Positions 45,973 through 53,690 of a stretch of DNA of 64,000 nt are shown in pieces (within the stretch, counting starts at the first letter, position 1; each line of letters starts with the position of its first letter). The stretch spans positions 1-64,000 of the forward strand of contig JAOTRT010000015.1 of the NCBI GenBank assembly GCA_030247725.1. The letters are read 5' to 3'. The stretch is from Candidatus Nitricoxidireducens bremensis (GTDB lineage Bacteria; Pseudomonadota; Gammaproteobacteria; Burkholderiales; Rhodocyclaceae). A program made the translations under genes and the position numbers. The notes below the pieces were generated by a model, which was not told where the DNA came from, ran no database searches, and saw only the letters and a program-made list of their open reading frames with translations.

Positions 45973-46287
45973 CTACTTGCGCTGTGGTGCTTTGGTCCTT
46001 CGCCCTGTCAGATCAAGCATGCGTAGGGCCGCTTGCATCTCCCCAGGCGGTAGCGTGGTGCCGTGGCGGCTAAAGGCTGGCCCCGCCGTGACCTCGAACA
46101 GCCCGGCCGCTGCCGCCTCCTTGTAGCCGCGCATCCTGGAAGTGACGGCACTAAGCCCGGCAAGGCTGGAAGGATCGGCCGCCCACTCGTTGAGGGCCGC
46201 CACGATGACCCTTAGATGGGCCTCACGGGTTGCCGTGGCGACTCGCTCGCCGGTGGTGGTAGTGGTTCGCGCTTGGCTGCCTGCCAT
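45973..46287 (-). CDS. hypothetical protein, 104 residues
   Basis: Begins MAGSQARTTTTTGERVATATRE with a five-Thr run from an ACC-rich tract, then helical segments (HLRVIVAALNEWAADP, AVTSRMRGYKEAAAAGL) and a basic tail (GRRTKAPQRK). No recognised family; size and position beside the gp14-like gene would fit a small phage-type protein, for instance a terminase small subunit or scaffold, but no motif supports this. It lies 3 bases after the gp14-like stop. Confidence 0.6.
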   Translation of the reverse strand: MAGSQARTTTTTGERVATATREAHLRVIVAALNEWAADPSSLAGLSAVTSRMRGYKEAAAAGLFEVTAGPAFSRHGTTLPPGEMQAALRMLDLTGRRTKAPQRK

Positions 46288-46290
46288 TGC

Positions 46291-46800
46291 CTATCGCCCC
46301 TTCTTCTCGTCGGGCTGTTGGGATGACGCATAGGCCCCTGCTGCGGCCCCTGCAATCTGCAATCCGGCCCCGAGAAGGGACGGCCTGCGGATGCTGGCGA
46401 GCTGGAGGCCTGCCTGGGACATCTTGGAGACCGCCTGGGAGTGGGCCTGTTCGGCCTGCCGTACCCGGTTGGCCTCGATGGTGGCGAGGTCGGTGGCCGC
46501 GTTGTTGGTCTCCTCGGCCGCGATACGTTCCTGGGAGAGGCCAGCAAGGCCCGACTCAGCGGACACGGCGCGGATGTGGCCCTGGTCAATCAAGTGCTCA
46601 CGGAAACGCTGGCTCTTGTCTTCCTGGGACTGCTGGTTGATTTGCTCGTACTGGCGATTGGTCTGGGTGCGTTCCTGCTCATAGCCGGCCTGGATCATTC
46701 CTTCCTGGGTGTTGGCGGCCGTATCGGCAGCCGAATACTGGAGGGCGGTCTGTAGAGCCGTGACGCCAAGTTGCGCCCATGCGGGACCTGTCAGGCACAT
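46291..46800 (-). CDS. gp14-like internal virion protein (podovirus type)
   Basis: 169 residues. It opens MCLTGPAWAQLGVTALQTALQ, then a long Gln/Ala/Glu-rich helix (YEQERTQTNRQYEQINQQSQ, NRVRQAEQAHSQAVSKMSQ) and a hydrophobic Gly/Ala C-terminus (LGAGLQIAGAAAGAYASS). This is the character of the T7 gp14 family (internal virion protein B), which is ejected into the outer membrane during infection. Assignment by composition and layout, not by a motif. Overlaps the upstream gene by 10 bases. Confidence 0.65.
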   Translation of the reverse strand: MCLTGPAWAQLGVTALQTALQYSAADTAANTQEGMIQAGYEQERTQTNRQYEQINQQSQEDKSQRFREHLIDQGHIRAVSAESGLAGLSQERIAAEETNNAATDLATIEANRVRQAEQAHSQAVSKMSQAGLQLASIRRPSLLGAGLQIAGAAAGAYASSQQPDEKKGR

Positions 46801-47312
46801 ACAAGGGCCTCCTCAGTAGCGGCCGGGAGAGGCATCCCGACACCGGCCCATGTCTCGCTGGCGAACTCGTACAGCCCTACGCCCGCGAACTTGGCGAGCG
46901 CATAGAGGGACGCGGCCGGGCCGCTCCCGGTGTCCTCATCGTGGGCATGGAGGAGCCCCATCCGGTCCAGTGCTGCGGCCAGTTCGGGAGAGAGGCCCCG
47001 CGCCACGGCGAAGGCCATGAGGTTGGCCGCCCGTGCAGAGAGCCGAGCCCGGCCGATAGCCCAATCCATGGTGGCGTCCGGCATTGCAGCCTCAGCGAAC
47101 GCGGAGCGCATCCACTCCGGGACGCCTTCGGGCTCCTCTCCAGTCTCCATGGCGGTGGCTAGAAGGGGGAAGACTGCCGACAGTTCGCCAGTGATGGCCT
47201 CCCGTGCAGCGGTGCGGGCCTGGGTGAGTAGGTGGCGGGCCTCCTGGGTCAGTTCAGGTGACAAGGCGGCGCCGCTGGTGGTTGTGGTGGTGGTGCTCGT
47301 TTCGGTGGTCAT
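46791..47312 (-). CDS. hypothetical protein with N-terminal Thr tract, 173 residues
   Basis: First gene of the leftward cluster. It begins MTTETSTTTTTTSGAALSPEL; the rest is Ala-rich and helical with no recognised motif. AGGA lies about 8 bases upstream of the ATG. Probably a structural or DNA-packaging accessory protein by context, which is a guess. The control region lies immediately upstream. Confidence 0.65.
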   Translation of the reverse strand: MTTETSTTTTTTSGAALSPELTQEARHLLTQARTAAREAITGELSAVFPLLATAMETGEEPEGVPEWMRSAFAEAAMPDATMDWAIGRARLSARAANLMAFAVARGLSPELAAALDRMGLLHAHDEDTGSGPAASLYALAKFAGVGLYEFASETWAGVGMPLPAATEEALVCA

Positions 47313-47509
47313 AAAGTGGTCCTAAAAGGTGGTTGATAACGTAATGCCCTTGTCCTATTTCGCCCTCAATCTGTGGATAACTCCATACGCATGAAACGGC
47401 TACTAATGTGGCACTACATAGAGTAGGAAAAACAGGTGATGACGGACGGACGCATGGGGCCAAACGGCACCCCAGGACCTCAAATCCGCGATGGGCTTTG
47501 AAGTGCTCA

Positions 47510-47574
47510 GGGCGATAGCCGGGGCTTGGGGGCAATAGTCAGGGAATGCTAGGGGCGATAGTCCGGGCTTGCTG
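47510..47574 (+). repeat. iteron-like direct repeats
   Basis: Three imperfect copies of about 20-22 bases beginning at 47510, 47530 and 47553: GGGCGATAGCCGGGGCTTGG, GGGCAATAGTCAGGGAATGC and GGGCGATAGTCCGGGCTTGC. Weaker relatives flank them (GCGATGGGCTTTG near 47488, GGCGATGGCTTTT near 47585). Spacing of 20 and 23 bp is about two helical turns, as for initiator or repressor binding arrays. Confidence 0.75.
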
Positions 47575-47846
47575 GTTCCGATTCGGCGATGGCTTTTAAT
47601 ACATATGGTTGCGAAGAAATGTCCGACAAATTCTGTCGGGAATGCCTGCCATCGGATATGGGCTTGAGGCTGGCCCATCGCGCCGGCCGGCGCACCCAGT
47701 GGGGACCTCTTAGTCGCATTGTGTTGTTACTTCTGTGGTGTTAAATCATTGAAATGATAAGTTGCCTTCATTACTTATCATCATAAAGCTTAAAAGCTAG
47801 TCCGTTACTATGATCTGTATCTTCAGCTTTTACAATATGCTCGGCT

Positions 47847-47891
47847 GCATGGAATGGCATAGTGCATTAGTTCGAGAAGTCCATTCCATGC
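47847..47891. repeat. 11-bp inverted repeat in control region
   Basis: GCATGGAATGG (47847-47857) and its exact reverse complement CCATTCCATGC (47881-47891) with a 23-base spacer, about 75 bases before the first rightward gene. Could be a protein-binding site or a hairpin in the transcript leader. Confidence 0.75.
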
Positions 47892-47966
47892 GGATACCGA
47901 AAGACTGTTCACGATTGAAAAAACCTGCTACCGTGTCTGCTCCATCTATGCCAGGGAGGTAGTGAT

Positions 47967-48206
47967 ATGGAATTAACGCTTCGCCTTACGGGGCTCGTCC
48001 CCGGCTTCGGCTTCCGCCTCGGGGGCTTCCTCATGGAGTTCGATTGGCCCTTCTTGCGCCTCGGGAAGTGGTCCCTATGGCTGGAGCGGACAGGGCACCG
48101 GCCGGAGGGCGGCAAGTGGTTCGAGGTGTGGCGGGAGGATGCTGGGACCGTGCATGTCTTCGGCCTTGGCCGTCGCCTTGTCGTGAGTTGCGGAGGTGCG
48201 GAATGA
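47967..48206 (+). CDS. hypothetical protein, 79 residues
   Basis: A GGGAGG lies about 8 bases before the ATG at 47967. Sequence MELTLRLTGLVPGFGFRLGG then aromatic and basic residues, ending CGGAE; no helix long enough to be a clear membrane span. No family recognised. First of three rightward genes joined by four-base overlaps. Confidence 0.6.
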   Translation: MELTLRLTGLVPGFGFRLGGFLMEFDWPFLRLGKWSLWLERTGHRPEGGKWFEVWREDAGTVHVFGLGRRLVVSCGGAE

Positions 48207-48496
48207 GGGCGCTGTGGGCGGCTTTCGTGGCCCTGGCTACGCTCGCCGGGTGTGCCACTCACGAGTCCATCGCTAGGGGCATCCGCGAGAAGTACGTGGG
48301 ACGGCCCCTTGCTGAGGCCATGAAGGGACTCGGCTACCCAGACAGGGAGGCGGTCATCAGTGGCCGGAGGATCGTGACGTGGGAGGTGAAAGGGGACCTA
48401 GACTGCGCCTTGCGGATGGAGGTCAATGACCGCGATATGGTCGTTGGGTCCAGCATCTCGGGGACGCTAGGGGGCTGCTCGGTGTTCGAGGGGTGA
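48203..48496 (+). CDS. small lipoprotein, 97 residues
   Basis: Signal peptide MRALWAAFVALATLAGC with lipobox (LAGC, Cys at residue 17). The mature part (KYVGRPLAEAMKGLGYPDRE...GRRIVTWEV) resembles SmpA/OmlA-like small lipoproteins: a GxPxxxxxxxLGxPD-like opening and a following beta strand. Two further cysteines near residues 69 and 93. Overlaps both neighbours by four bases. Role in the element unknown. Confidence 0.68.
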   Translation: MRALWAAFVALATLAGCATHESIARGIREKYVGRPLAEAMKGLGYPDREAVISGRRIVTWEVKGDLDCALRMEVNDRDMVVGSSISGTLGGCSVFEG

Positions 48497-48753
48497 TTAC
48501 CGAGTTCGCTTACGCTGCCTCCGCCACGGGAGGGCTGTGGGCGCTGGCCCTCGTTACGAGGAAGGAAGCCCGCGTGTCCCACTTCCTCGCCCAGGTGGGT
48601 GGGGTGTCTGGGATGGTTTCCGCTCTGCTGGCTGGCTTCGCCTTCCCAATGGCGGGCGCCCTCGGCATCCTCGCTGTAGTGAGTCAGATGGTGACCGTTA
48701 GTTTGGCCTATCGGGAGATAGAGAGGGTCCTAAACATCCCGCCGCGTCTATAG
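48493..48753 (+). CDS. small membrane protein, 86 residues, holin-like size
   Basis: GTG start overlapping the lipoprotein gene. Two or three hydrophobic segments (about 8-22, 33-48, 51-72) and a charged C-terminus (YREIERVLNIPPRL). Size and topology would suit a holin, and its place in a three-gene unit in a phage-like element is compatible, but no endolysin gene is present, so this is only a suggestion. Confidence 0.6.
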   Translation: MITEFAYAASATGGLWALALVTRKEARVSHFLAQVGGVSGMVSALLAGFAFPMAGALGILAVVSQMVTVSLAYREIERVLNIPPRL

Positions 48754-48754
48754 C

Positions 48755-49453
48755 TCAGTACGTCCCCACAAGGAGGCTACGCCGGGCTACCCGCTGCGCT
48801 TCTTGTGTTTCCGTAGCAGCTCGGAGGTACTGATAAAGCGTCTCCCGGCTGATGCCGTACTCCTGTGCTAGGGCGGTCCTGCCCTTTCCGCCATTCGCGT
48901 TGTCCTTCGCCACTAGCTCTCCTACCTGCTCCACGTCTAGGGCCTTCTTGCGGCCCTTATAGACGCCATTCTCCTTCGCAATGGCGATGCCTTCGCGTTG
49001 CCGCTCTCGGATTAGGGAGCGTTCAAACTCGGCAACAGCGCCCATGACGTTTAGCATGAGCATTGCCATGGGCGAGTCATCCCCGGTGAAGGTAAGGGCC
49101 TCCTTGATGAACTGGACGGCCACACCCCGGCCGGTTAGCTCCCTGACGATCCGGCGGAGGTCTTCGACATTGCGGGCGAGGCGGTCCATGCTATGCACCA
49201 CCAGCGTATCGCCCTCCCTGACGTACTCCATGGCGGCCTGCAACTGTGGTCTAGCGGTGTCCTTCCCGCTGGCCTTGTCGGTGAATGCCTTGTCGAGTGC
49301 CATCCCCTCTAGTTGGCGCTCCGTGTTCTGGTCCAGCGAAGAAACCCGGCGGTAGCCGACTAGCTGCCCCTTACGGGGCTGGGCCTTGGGCTGTTCCTGA
49401 GCGGGCTTGCTGGTGGCCTTTGCTGTCGTCGCCTTCTTCGCGGTGGTAGCCAT
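48755..49453 (-). CDS. serine recombinase / resolvase
   Basis: 232 residues. After a Lys/Ala-rich N-terminal extension (1-30) comes the resolvase domain: GYRRVSSLDQNTERQL with catalytic Ser38, the DRLARN motif near 100 and EFERSLIRERQREGI near 150; a Hin-like helix-turn-helix ends the protein (ALAQEYGISRETLYQYLR). Likely resolves dimers or inverts DNA within the element. Convergent with the small membrane protein gene, one base apart. Its presence with a tyrosine integrase is unusual for such a small element. Confidence 0.92.
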   Translation of the reverse strand: MATTAKKATTAKATSKPAQEQPKAQPRKGQLVGYRRVSSLDQNTERQLEGMALDKAFTDKASGKDTARPQLQAAMEYVREGDTLVVHSMDRLARNVEDLRRIVRELTGRGVAVQFIKEALTFTGDDSPMAMLMLNVMGAVAEFERSLIRERQREGIAIAKENGVYKGRKKALDVEQVGELVAKDNANGGKGRTALAQEYGISRETLYQYLRAATETQEAQRVARRSLLVGTY

Positions 49454-49880
49454 GATCGTCCCCTCTAAAAGTGTCAGGATGGAGTCTAAGACTATCGCTC
49501 GCTATTGTCAATAAATTCCAATAACCACCCTAGTCGGACATGTTGGGGCAGCCTTCCTGACGCCTTGTTAGGGTGTGCCCCAGCCTGACAGTGGGGAGGG
49601 CGCCTCTTTCATCTAGTGGCGTACCGAATGGCGGTTCGGACGGGGGAGGGGGGCTACCAGCAGGGCGCCGGGACCAGCAATAGGACGACGACGGCGATAA
49701 CGAGGATGGCGGGACGCATCGGCAGAGACTCCGGTCAGTGGAACAGGCTCTCACTCTGCCGGCTCGCTCCGTCGAAGTCGCGCCGTCAATCGAATCGTTT
49801 TGGGGGGATTGGCCGTCCTCTCCGGGGGAACGTAGGAACCGGCACCCCCACCGGGGGACATTCCGATGGCTCGCTTTTTA

Positions 49881-49990
49881 GGGTGACTCCTCGGAAATTT
49901 TCGCTGGAATTTTCGGGGCTGCTATCATGGCGGCAGCGTGATGCTCCTGGGAACGCGCCTGGGAACATTTCGCGGGTGACTCCTCGGAAA
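49881..49990 (+). repeat. 17-bp direct repeat near attR
   Basis: GGGTGACTCCTCGGAAA occurs at 49881-49897 and 49974-49990, 93 bp apart, flanking the CTGGGAAC pair. Likely binding sites for an excision factor or the integrase. Confidence 0.75.
49947..49967 (+). promoter_or_regulatory. paired CTGGGAAC repeats, candidate integrase arm sites near attR
   Basis: CTGGGAAC at 49947-49954 (followed by G) and CTGGGAACA at 49959-49967, 12 bp apart, in the same orientation and spacing as the pair next to attL. Confidence 0.6.
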
Positions 49991-50028
49991 CCCGCATGGA
50001 TACTGGCGGTAGGGGGTGATGCGGTTAG

Positions 50029-50046
50029 TCCCTCCTTCTCCGCCAA
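50029..50046 (+). repeat. attR core
   Basis: TCCCTCCTTCTCCGCCAA, identical to the 3' end of tRNA-Ser(GCU) at 42374-42391. Outside it the sequence runs directly into a strong terminator. Confidence 0.92.
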
Positions 50047-50050
50047 ATAG

Positions 50051-50086
50051 CAAACAAAAACGCGCCTCAGGGCGCGTTTTTGTTTG
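50051..50086. terminator. strong bidirectional terminator, probably the displaced tRNA-Ser terminator
   Basis: Perfect 16-bp stem CAAACAAAAACGCGCC (50051-50066) and GGCGCGTTTTTGTTTG (50071-50086), loop TCAG, with A-rich and T-rich flanks so it works both ways. Before integration it lay 5 bases after the tRNA-Ser CCA-A, so it was probably that gene's terminator. It now also ends the 126-residue membrane protein gene on the minus strand. Confidence 0.9.
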
Positions 50087-50113
50087 GCTCTTTCTTTTCC
50101 CCGCTGCTTGGAG

Positions 50114-50494
50114 TCATCGGCCGGGTGTCGCTGCGCCGATACAGGTGGATAGCGACTTGGCGTCGCCAGGGCGGATGACGCAGTCCTGGCTGGGGTCGGC
50201 TGCATCGATATGAACCGGTCTTGGGGGCGTTGCCAATCCGGTGGGGGCCTTGGTTTTTGCTACTTGATTGCCTTCCTGAATGGCGGCAACTTCCTCCTGG
50301 AGGGATTTTGTTGACTTTGCAACCTTCCGCACCTGCTCCTCAAGGGAGGCGATGTCACTCCTGATGGCGAAGATGGCTATCAGAGAGATTACGGCGATGA
50401 GGAAGGTCAAGACCAGAAGGACCATGTTCCCGAGATTCAGCATCCGTCCCATATCTAAGGGGGCGTCGGCGTCATGCTGTTTCTGTTCGCTCAT
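50114..50494 (-). CDS. membrane protein with coiled coil, 126 residues
   Basis: One membrane helix (about 23-46, MVLLVLTFLIAVISLIAIFAI) followed by a probable coiled coil (SDIASLEEQVRKVAKSTKSLQEEVAAI written here in part: LEEQVRKVAKSTKSLQEE) and a Pro-rich C-terminal part with two Cys (DCVIRPGD, STCIG). Not recognised as a named family. Divergent from lepA, and ends at the terminator next to attR. Confidence 0.65.
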   Translation of the reverse strand: MSEQKQHDADAPLDMGRMLNLGNMVLLVLTFLIAVISLIAIFAIRSDIASLEEQVRKVAKSTKSLQEEVAAIQEGNQVAKTKAPTGLATPPRPVHIDAADPSQDCVIRPGDAKSLSTCIGAATPGR

Positions 50495-50727
50495 GTTTTT
50501 ATCTTCCGGTTGTCACCAGTGAATTCTTCTGGTTTGCCAAGCTGGCGGGGCCAATTCTTTTATCTGCTGGGCCGTGTCTGTCCCAATTGGCGGGTTCCTG
50601 CACGGTATAATGCTTCATTGCATGGGCGTCGCCATGCTTTCAAGTGCGACTTTTTGCGACGAAAAGTCGCTGATTCTCTTGAATATCGGTTCTGGTAACC
50701 GGTAAAAGACCGGTTGGAACACTCAAA

Positions 50728-52521
50728 ATGCAGCATATTCGCAACTTTTCCATTATCGCCCATATCGACCACGGGAAGTCGACGCTGGCCGATCGTATCA
50801 TCCAGCGTTGCGGTGGCCTCTCCGATCGGGAGATGGAGGAGCAGGTGCTCGACTCCATGGACTTGGAGAAGGAGCGCGGGATCACCATCAAGGCCCAGAC
50901 GGCGGCACTCTGGTATCAAGCCAAGGATGGCAAGCGCTATAACCTGAATCTCATCGATACGCCGGGCCATGTCGACTTCTCCTATGAAGTGAGCCGCAGC
51001 CTGTCCGCCTGCGAGGGGGCTTTGCTGGTCGTGGATGCTTCGCAGGGGGTCGAGGCCCAGACGGTGGCGAACTGCTATACGGCCATTGAACTCGGCGTCG
51101 AGGTCGTGCCGGTCCTGAACAAGATGGATCTGCCCCAGGCCGATCCCGAGGGCGCTCGTACGGAAATCGAGGACGTCATCGGCATCGACGCGACCGAGGC
51201 TGTTCCGTGCTCGGCAAAGACGGGCATGGGCGTGGACGAGATCCTTGAAGCGGTGATTGCACGTATACCGCCGCCCCAGGGCGATCCTGCTGCTCCCCTG
51301 AAGGCGTTGATCGTCGATTCCTGGTTCGATAATTATGTCGGCGTGGTGATGTTGGTGCGTGTCGTGGACGGCACTTTGCGAGCCAAGGATCGCATCCGGT
51401 TGATGTCCACGGGCGCAGTGCATCTCTGCGAACAGGTCGGGGTATTTACGCCGAAATCCCAGGCGAAGGATGTCTTGTCGGCCGGGGAGGTAGGTTTCAT
51501 TATTTCCGGTATCAAGGAGCTCAAGGCCGCCAAGGTCGGCGATACCGTCACGACGGTGGACCGACCAGCCGCCGAGGCCCTGCACGGCTTCAAGGAAATC
51601 AAGCCGCAAGTGTTCGCGGGCTTGTATCCGATCGAGGCCAACCAGTACGAGGGATTGCGGGAATCTCTGGAGAAGCTCCAGCTCAACGACGCATCGCTCC
51701 AATTCGAGCCGGAGGTTTCGCAGGCTCTGGGTTTTGGCTTCCGCTGCGGCTTTCTCGGGCTGCTGCACATGGAAATCGTGCAGGAGCGCCTGGAGCGGGA
51801 ATTCGACCAGGACCTGATCACGACAGCCCCCACGGTCGTCTATCAGGTGCTCATGCGCGACGGCACGGAAATCTACGTCGAGAACCCTTCCAAGCTGCCG
51901 GAAGTCCAGAAGGTGGAGGAGATTCGCGAACCCATCATCACGACGGAAATCTTTGTACCGCAAGATTATCTTGGTGCGGTCATCACCTTGTGTACCGGGA
52001 AGCGCGGCAACCAGATAGACATGCGGTACCACGGCCGGCAGGTGCATGTGACCTATGAAATGCCTCTGGCCGAGGTGGTTTTCGATTTCTTCGACAAGCT
52101 TAAATCGGTCTCCCGTGGTTACGCATCTCTCGACTACGAGTTCAAGGAATACCGCGCGGCGGATGTCGTCAAGCTGGACATTCTCATCAACGGCGAAAAG
52201 GTCGATGCCCTCTCGGTCATCGTCCATCGTGCCAATGCTCCCTATCGCGGACGCGAGTTGGCGGCGAAGATGCGAGGCCTGATTCCGCGCCAGATGTACG
52301 ACGTGGCGATCCAGGCGGCCATTGGCTCCAATATCATCGCGCGGGAGAACGTCAAGGCCATGCGCAAGGACGTGCTGGCGAAGTGCTACGGCGGCGACAT
52401 CACGCGGAAAAAGAAACTTCTCGAAAAACAGAAGGCTGGCAAGAAACGCATGAAGCAGGTCGGACGTGTCGAGATTCCCCAGGACGCATTCCTCGCCGTG
52501 CTTCGCGTTGACGACAAATAA
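50728..52521 (+). CDS. lepA: elongation factor 4 (LepA)
   Basis: 597 residues. GTPase motifs: G1 [15 protein letters not shown]3 [11 protein letters not shown] and G4 NKMDLP, followed by EF-G-like domains and the LepA-specific C-terminal domain ([17 protein letters not shown]). Back-translocates or remodels stalled ribosomes. lepA-lepB order is standard in proteobacteria; 12 bases separate them. Confidence 0.97.
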   Translation: MQHIRNFSIIAHIDHGKSTLADRIIQRCGGLSDREMEEQVLDSMDLEKERGITIKAQTAALWYQAKDGKRYNLNLIDTPGHVDFSYEVSRSLSACEGALLVVDASQGVEAQTVANCYTAIELGVEVVPVLNKMDLPQADPEGARTEIEDVIGIDATEAVPCSAKTGMGVDEILEAVIARIPPPQGDPAAPLKALIVDSWFDNYVGVVMLVRVVDGTLRAKDRIRLMSTGAVHLCEQVGVFTPKSQAKDVLSAGEVGFIISGIKELKAAKVGDTVTTVDRPAAEALHGFKEIKPQVFAGLYPIEANQYEGLRESLEKLQLNDASLQFEPEVSQALGFGFRCGFLGLLHMEIVQERLEREFDQDLITTAPTVVYQVLMRDGTEIYVENPSKLPEVQKVEEIREPIITTEIFVPQDYLGAVITLCTGKRGNQIDMRYHGRQVHVTYEMPLAEVVFDFFDKLKSVSRGYASLDYEFKEYRAADVVKLDILINGEKVDALSVIVHRANAPYRGRELAAKMRGLIPRQMYDVAIQAAIGSNIIARENVKAMRKDVLAKCYGGDITRKKKLLEKQKAGKKRMKQVGRVEIPQDAFLAVLRVDDK

Positions 52522-52533
52522 GGCTGTCTTTCG

Positions 52534-53322
52534 ATGAACTTCGCGCTCATACTTTTTTTGTTGCTTCTGGTGACAGGAGCTCTTTGGACGGCCGACCGCT
52601 ACGTGTTCCGCAAGAGGCGTGCAGCCGATGCGCCGGAGCCGCTGTGGGTTGAATATGGGGCGAGTTTTTTTCCTGTCATCCTGATCGTCTTCTTCCTGCG
52701 TTCTTTCATTGTCGAGCCCTTCAAGATTCCGTCCGGGTCGATGATTCCGACCTTGCTGGTCGGCGATTTCATTGCCGTGAATAAGTTCACCTATGGCATT
52801 CGCCTGCCGGTCGTCAACAAGAAGATCGTCGAACTCAATAGCCCGCAGCGCGGCGATGTTGTCGTGTTCCGTTGGCCTGTCGATCCATCACTGGACTACA
52901 TCAAGCGTATCGTCGGCGTTCCCGGAGATAAGGTTGCTTACCTGAACAAGCGCCTGACCATCAACGGTCAACCGGTCCCGGTCAGCAAGGTCGACGATTA
53001 TCTCGATAAGGAGAAACTTTTCTACACGCCGCGTTTCACGGAAACATTGGGTACAGTCGAGCATCAGATCCTTGTGGAAGCGGATGCCCACCCATTCATT
53101 GCCCAGACCACCCAATTCCCGTTCCGCGACAAATGTCACTACAATAGCGAGGGCGTTGTCTGCGAGGTGCCGGCGGGCCATTATTTCGCCATGGGCGACA
53201 ATCGGGACAATTCCCAGGATAGCCGGGTGTGGGGGTTTGTCCCCGACGAAAATCTGGTTGGCAAGGCTTTCTTCATCTGGTTCAATTTCAGTGACCTCAA
53301 GCGGATCGGATCGTTTAGATGA
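52534..53322 (+). CDS. lepB: signal peptidase I
   Basis: 262 residues. Two N-terminal helices (about 3-20 and 43-58), then the catalytic Ser69 in IPSGSMIPTL and the Lys in DYIKRIVGVPGD (near 128), and the GDNRDNSQDSR box near the end. Removes signal peptides at the inner membrane's outer face. The stop overlaps the start of the next gene. Confidence 0.96.
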   Translation: MNFALILFLLLLVTGALWTADRYVFRKRRAADAPEPLWVEYGASFFPVILIVFFLRSFIVEPFKIPSGSMIPTLLVGDFIAVNKFTYGIRLPVVNKKIVELNSPQRGDVVVFRWPVDPSLDYIKRIVGVPGDKVAYLNKRLTINGQPVPVSKVDDYLDKEKLFYTPRFTETLGTVEHQILVEADAHPFIAQTTQFPFRDKCHYNSEGVVCEVPAGHYFAMGDNRDNSQDSRVWGFVPDENLVGKAFFIWFNFSDLKRIGSFR

Positions 53323-53690
53323 GTATGCGGAGCATGAATAAGCAGAGTGGCCTGAGTCTGGTTGGCCTGATCGTTATTTGTGTATTGATCGCCCTGGTGG
53401 CACTGGTGGGGATGAAGGTCTTTCCAGAGGTTGTTGAGTATTTTGCGATCACCAAAGTCGCCAAGGCGACAGCCATGGACCCGGCCAGTCGAAGCGCCAG
53501 CGTTGCTGATCTTCGCCGCAGTTTCGACAAACGCGGCGAGATTGATGACATTAAGTCGATCACGGGCACGGACCTGGATATCAGCAAGGATGGCGGCGAG
53601 ATCGTGATTTCCTTCGCCTACTCCAAGAAAATTCCGCTCTACGGACCGGTCAGCCTCCTGATCGATTTCGAGGGTTCCACGGCGAAGTGA
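53319..53690 (+). CDS. DUF4845 membrane-anchored protein
   Basis: 123 residues. The N-terminus [24 protein letters not shown] (starting at residue 6) looks like a type IV pilin-like segment (GLSLVGL then a hydrophobic helix). The rest matches the short proteins that lie between lepB and rnc in Betaproteobacteria (DUF4845). Function unknown. Start at 53319 overlaps lepB; the Met at 53334 is an alternative. The stop overlaps rnc. Confidence 0.88.
   Translation: MSMRSMNKQSGLSLVGLIVICVLIALVALVGMKVFPEVVEYFAITKVAKATAMDPASRSASVADLRRSFDKRGEIDDIKSITGTDLDISKDGGEIVISFAYSKKIPLYGPVSLLIDFEGSTAK

Larger units (their letters stand above)
47313..47966. other. non-coding control region of the element
   Basis: About 650 bases between the leftward and rightward gene clusters with no gene I can support. 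It holds three to five iteron-like repeats (47487-47600), a CCGACA/TGTCGG palindrome (47623-47639), a 9-bp inverted repeat ATGATAAGT/ACTTATCAT (47754-47781) and an 11-bp inverted repeat GCATGGAATGG/CCATTCCATGC (47847-47891). The right half is clearly more AT-rich than the rest of the element. Candidate replication origin and divergent promoter region. Confidence 0.7.
49454..50028. other. non-coding right end of the element
   Basis: No gene I can support; two open frames here have poor composition and no start signals. It contains a direct repeat GGGTGACTCCTCGGAAA (49881-49897 and 49974-49990) and a pair of CTGGGAAC repeats (49947-49954, 49959-49967) next to the attR core. Confidence 0.6.
42374..50046. 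mobile_element. integrated element in tRNA-Ser(GCU), about 7.7 kb
   Basis: Bounded by the 18-bp direct repeat TCCCTCCTTCTCCGCCAA (42374-42391 and 50029-50046), the first copy being the tRNA 3' end. It starts with a tyrosine integrase read away from the tRNA, followed by a leftward cluster of six genes, a non-coding control region, three rightward genes and a serine resolvase. One protein resembles T7-type internal virion protein gp14; no capsid, portal, terminase or lysis enzyme was recognised. Candidate phage satellite, decayed podovirus or integrative element. Confidence 0.9.

Noticed and set aside
47510..47574. Possible CRISPR array
   Set aside because: Only three imperfect copies placed end to end without unique spacers, and no cas genes.
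47254..47678. Minus-strand frames of 91-93 residues across the element's control region
   Set aside because: They read through the iteron repeats and palindromes, have no ribosome-binding sites and unnatural composition.
49530..50050. Frames of 74 (minus) and 144 (plus) residues at the right end of the element
   Set aside because: Low-quality composition, no start signals, and they cover the direct repeats and attR core.
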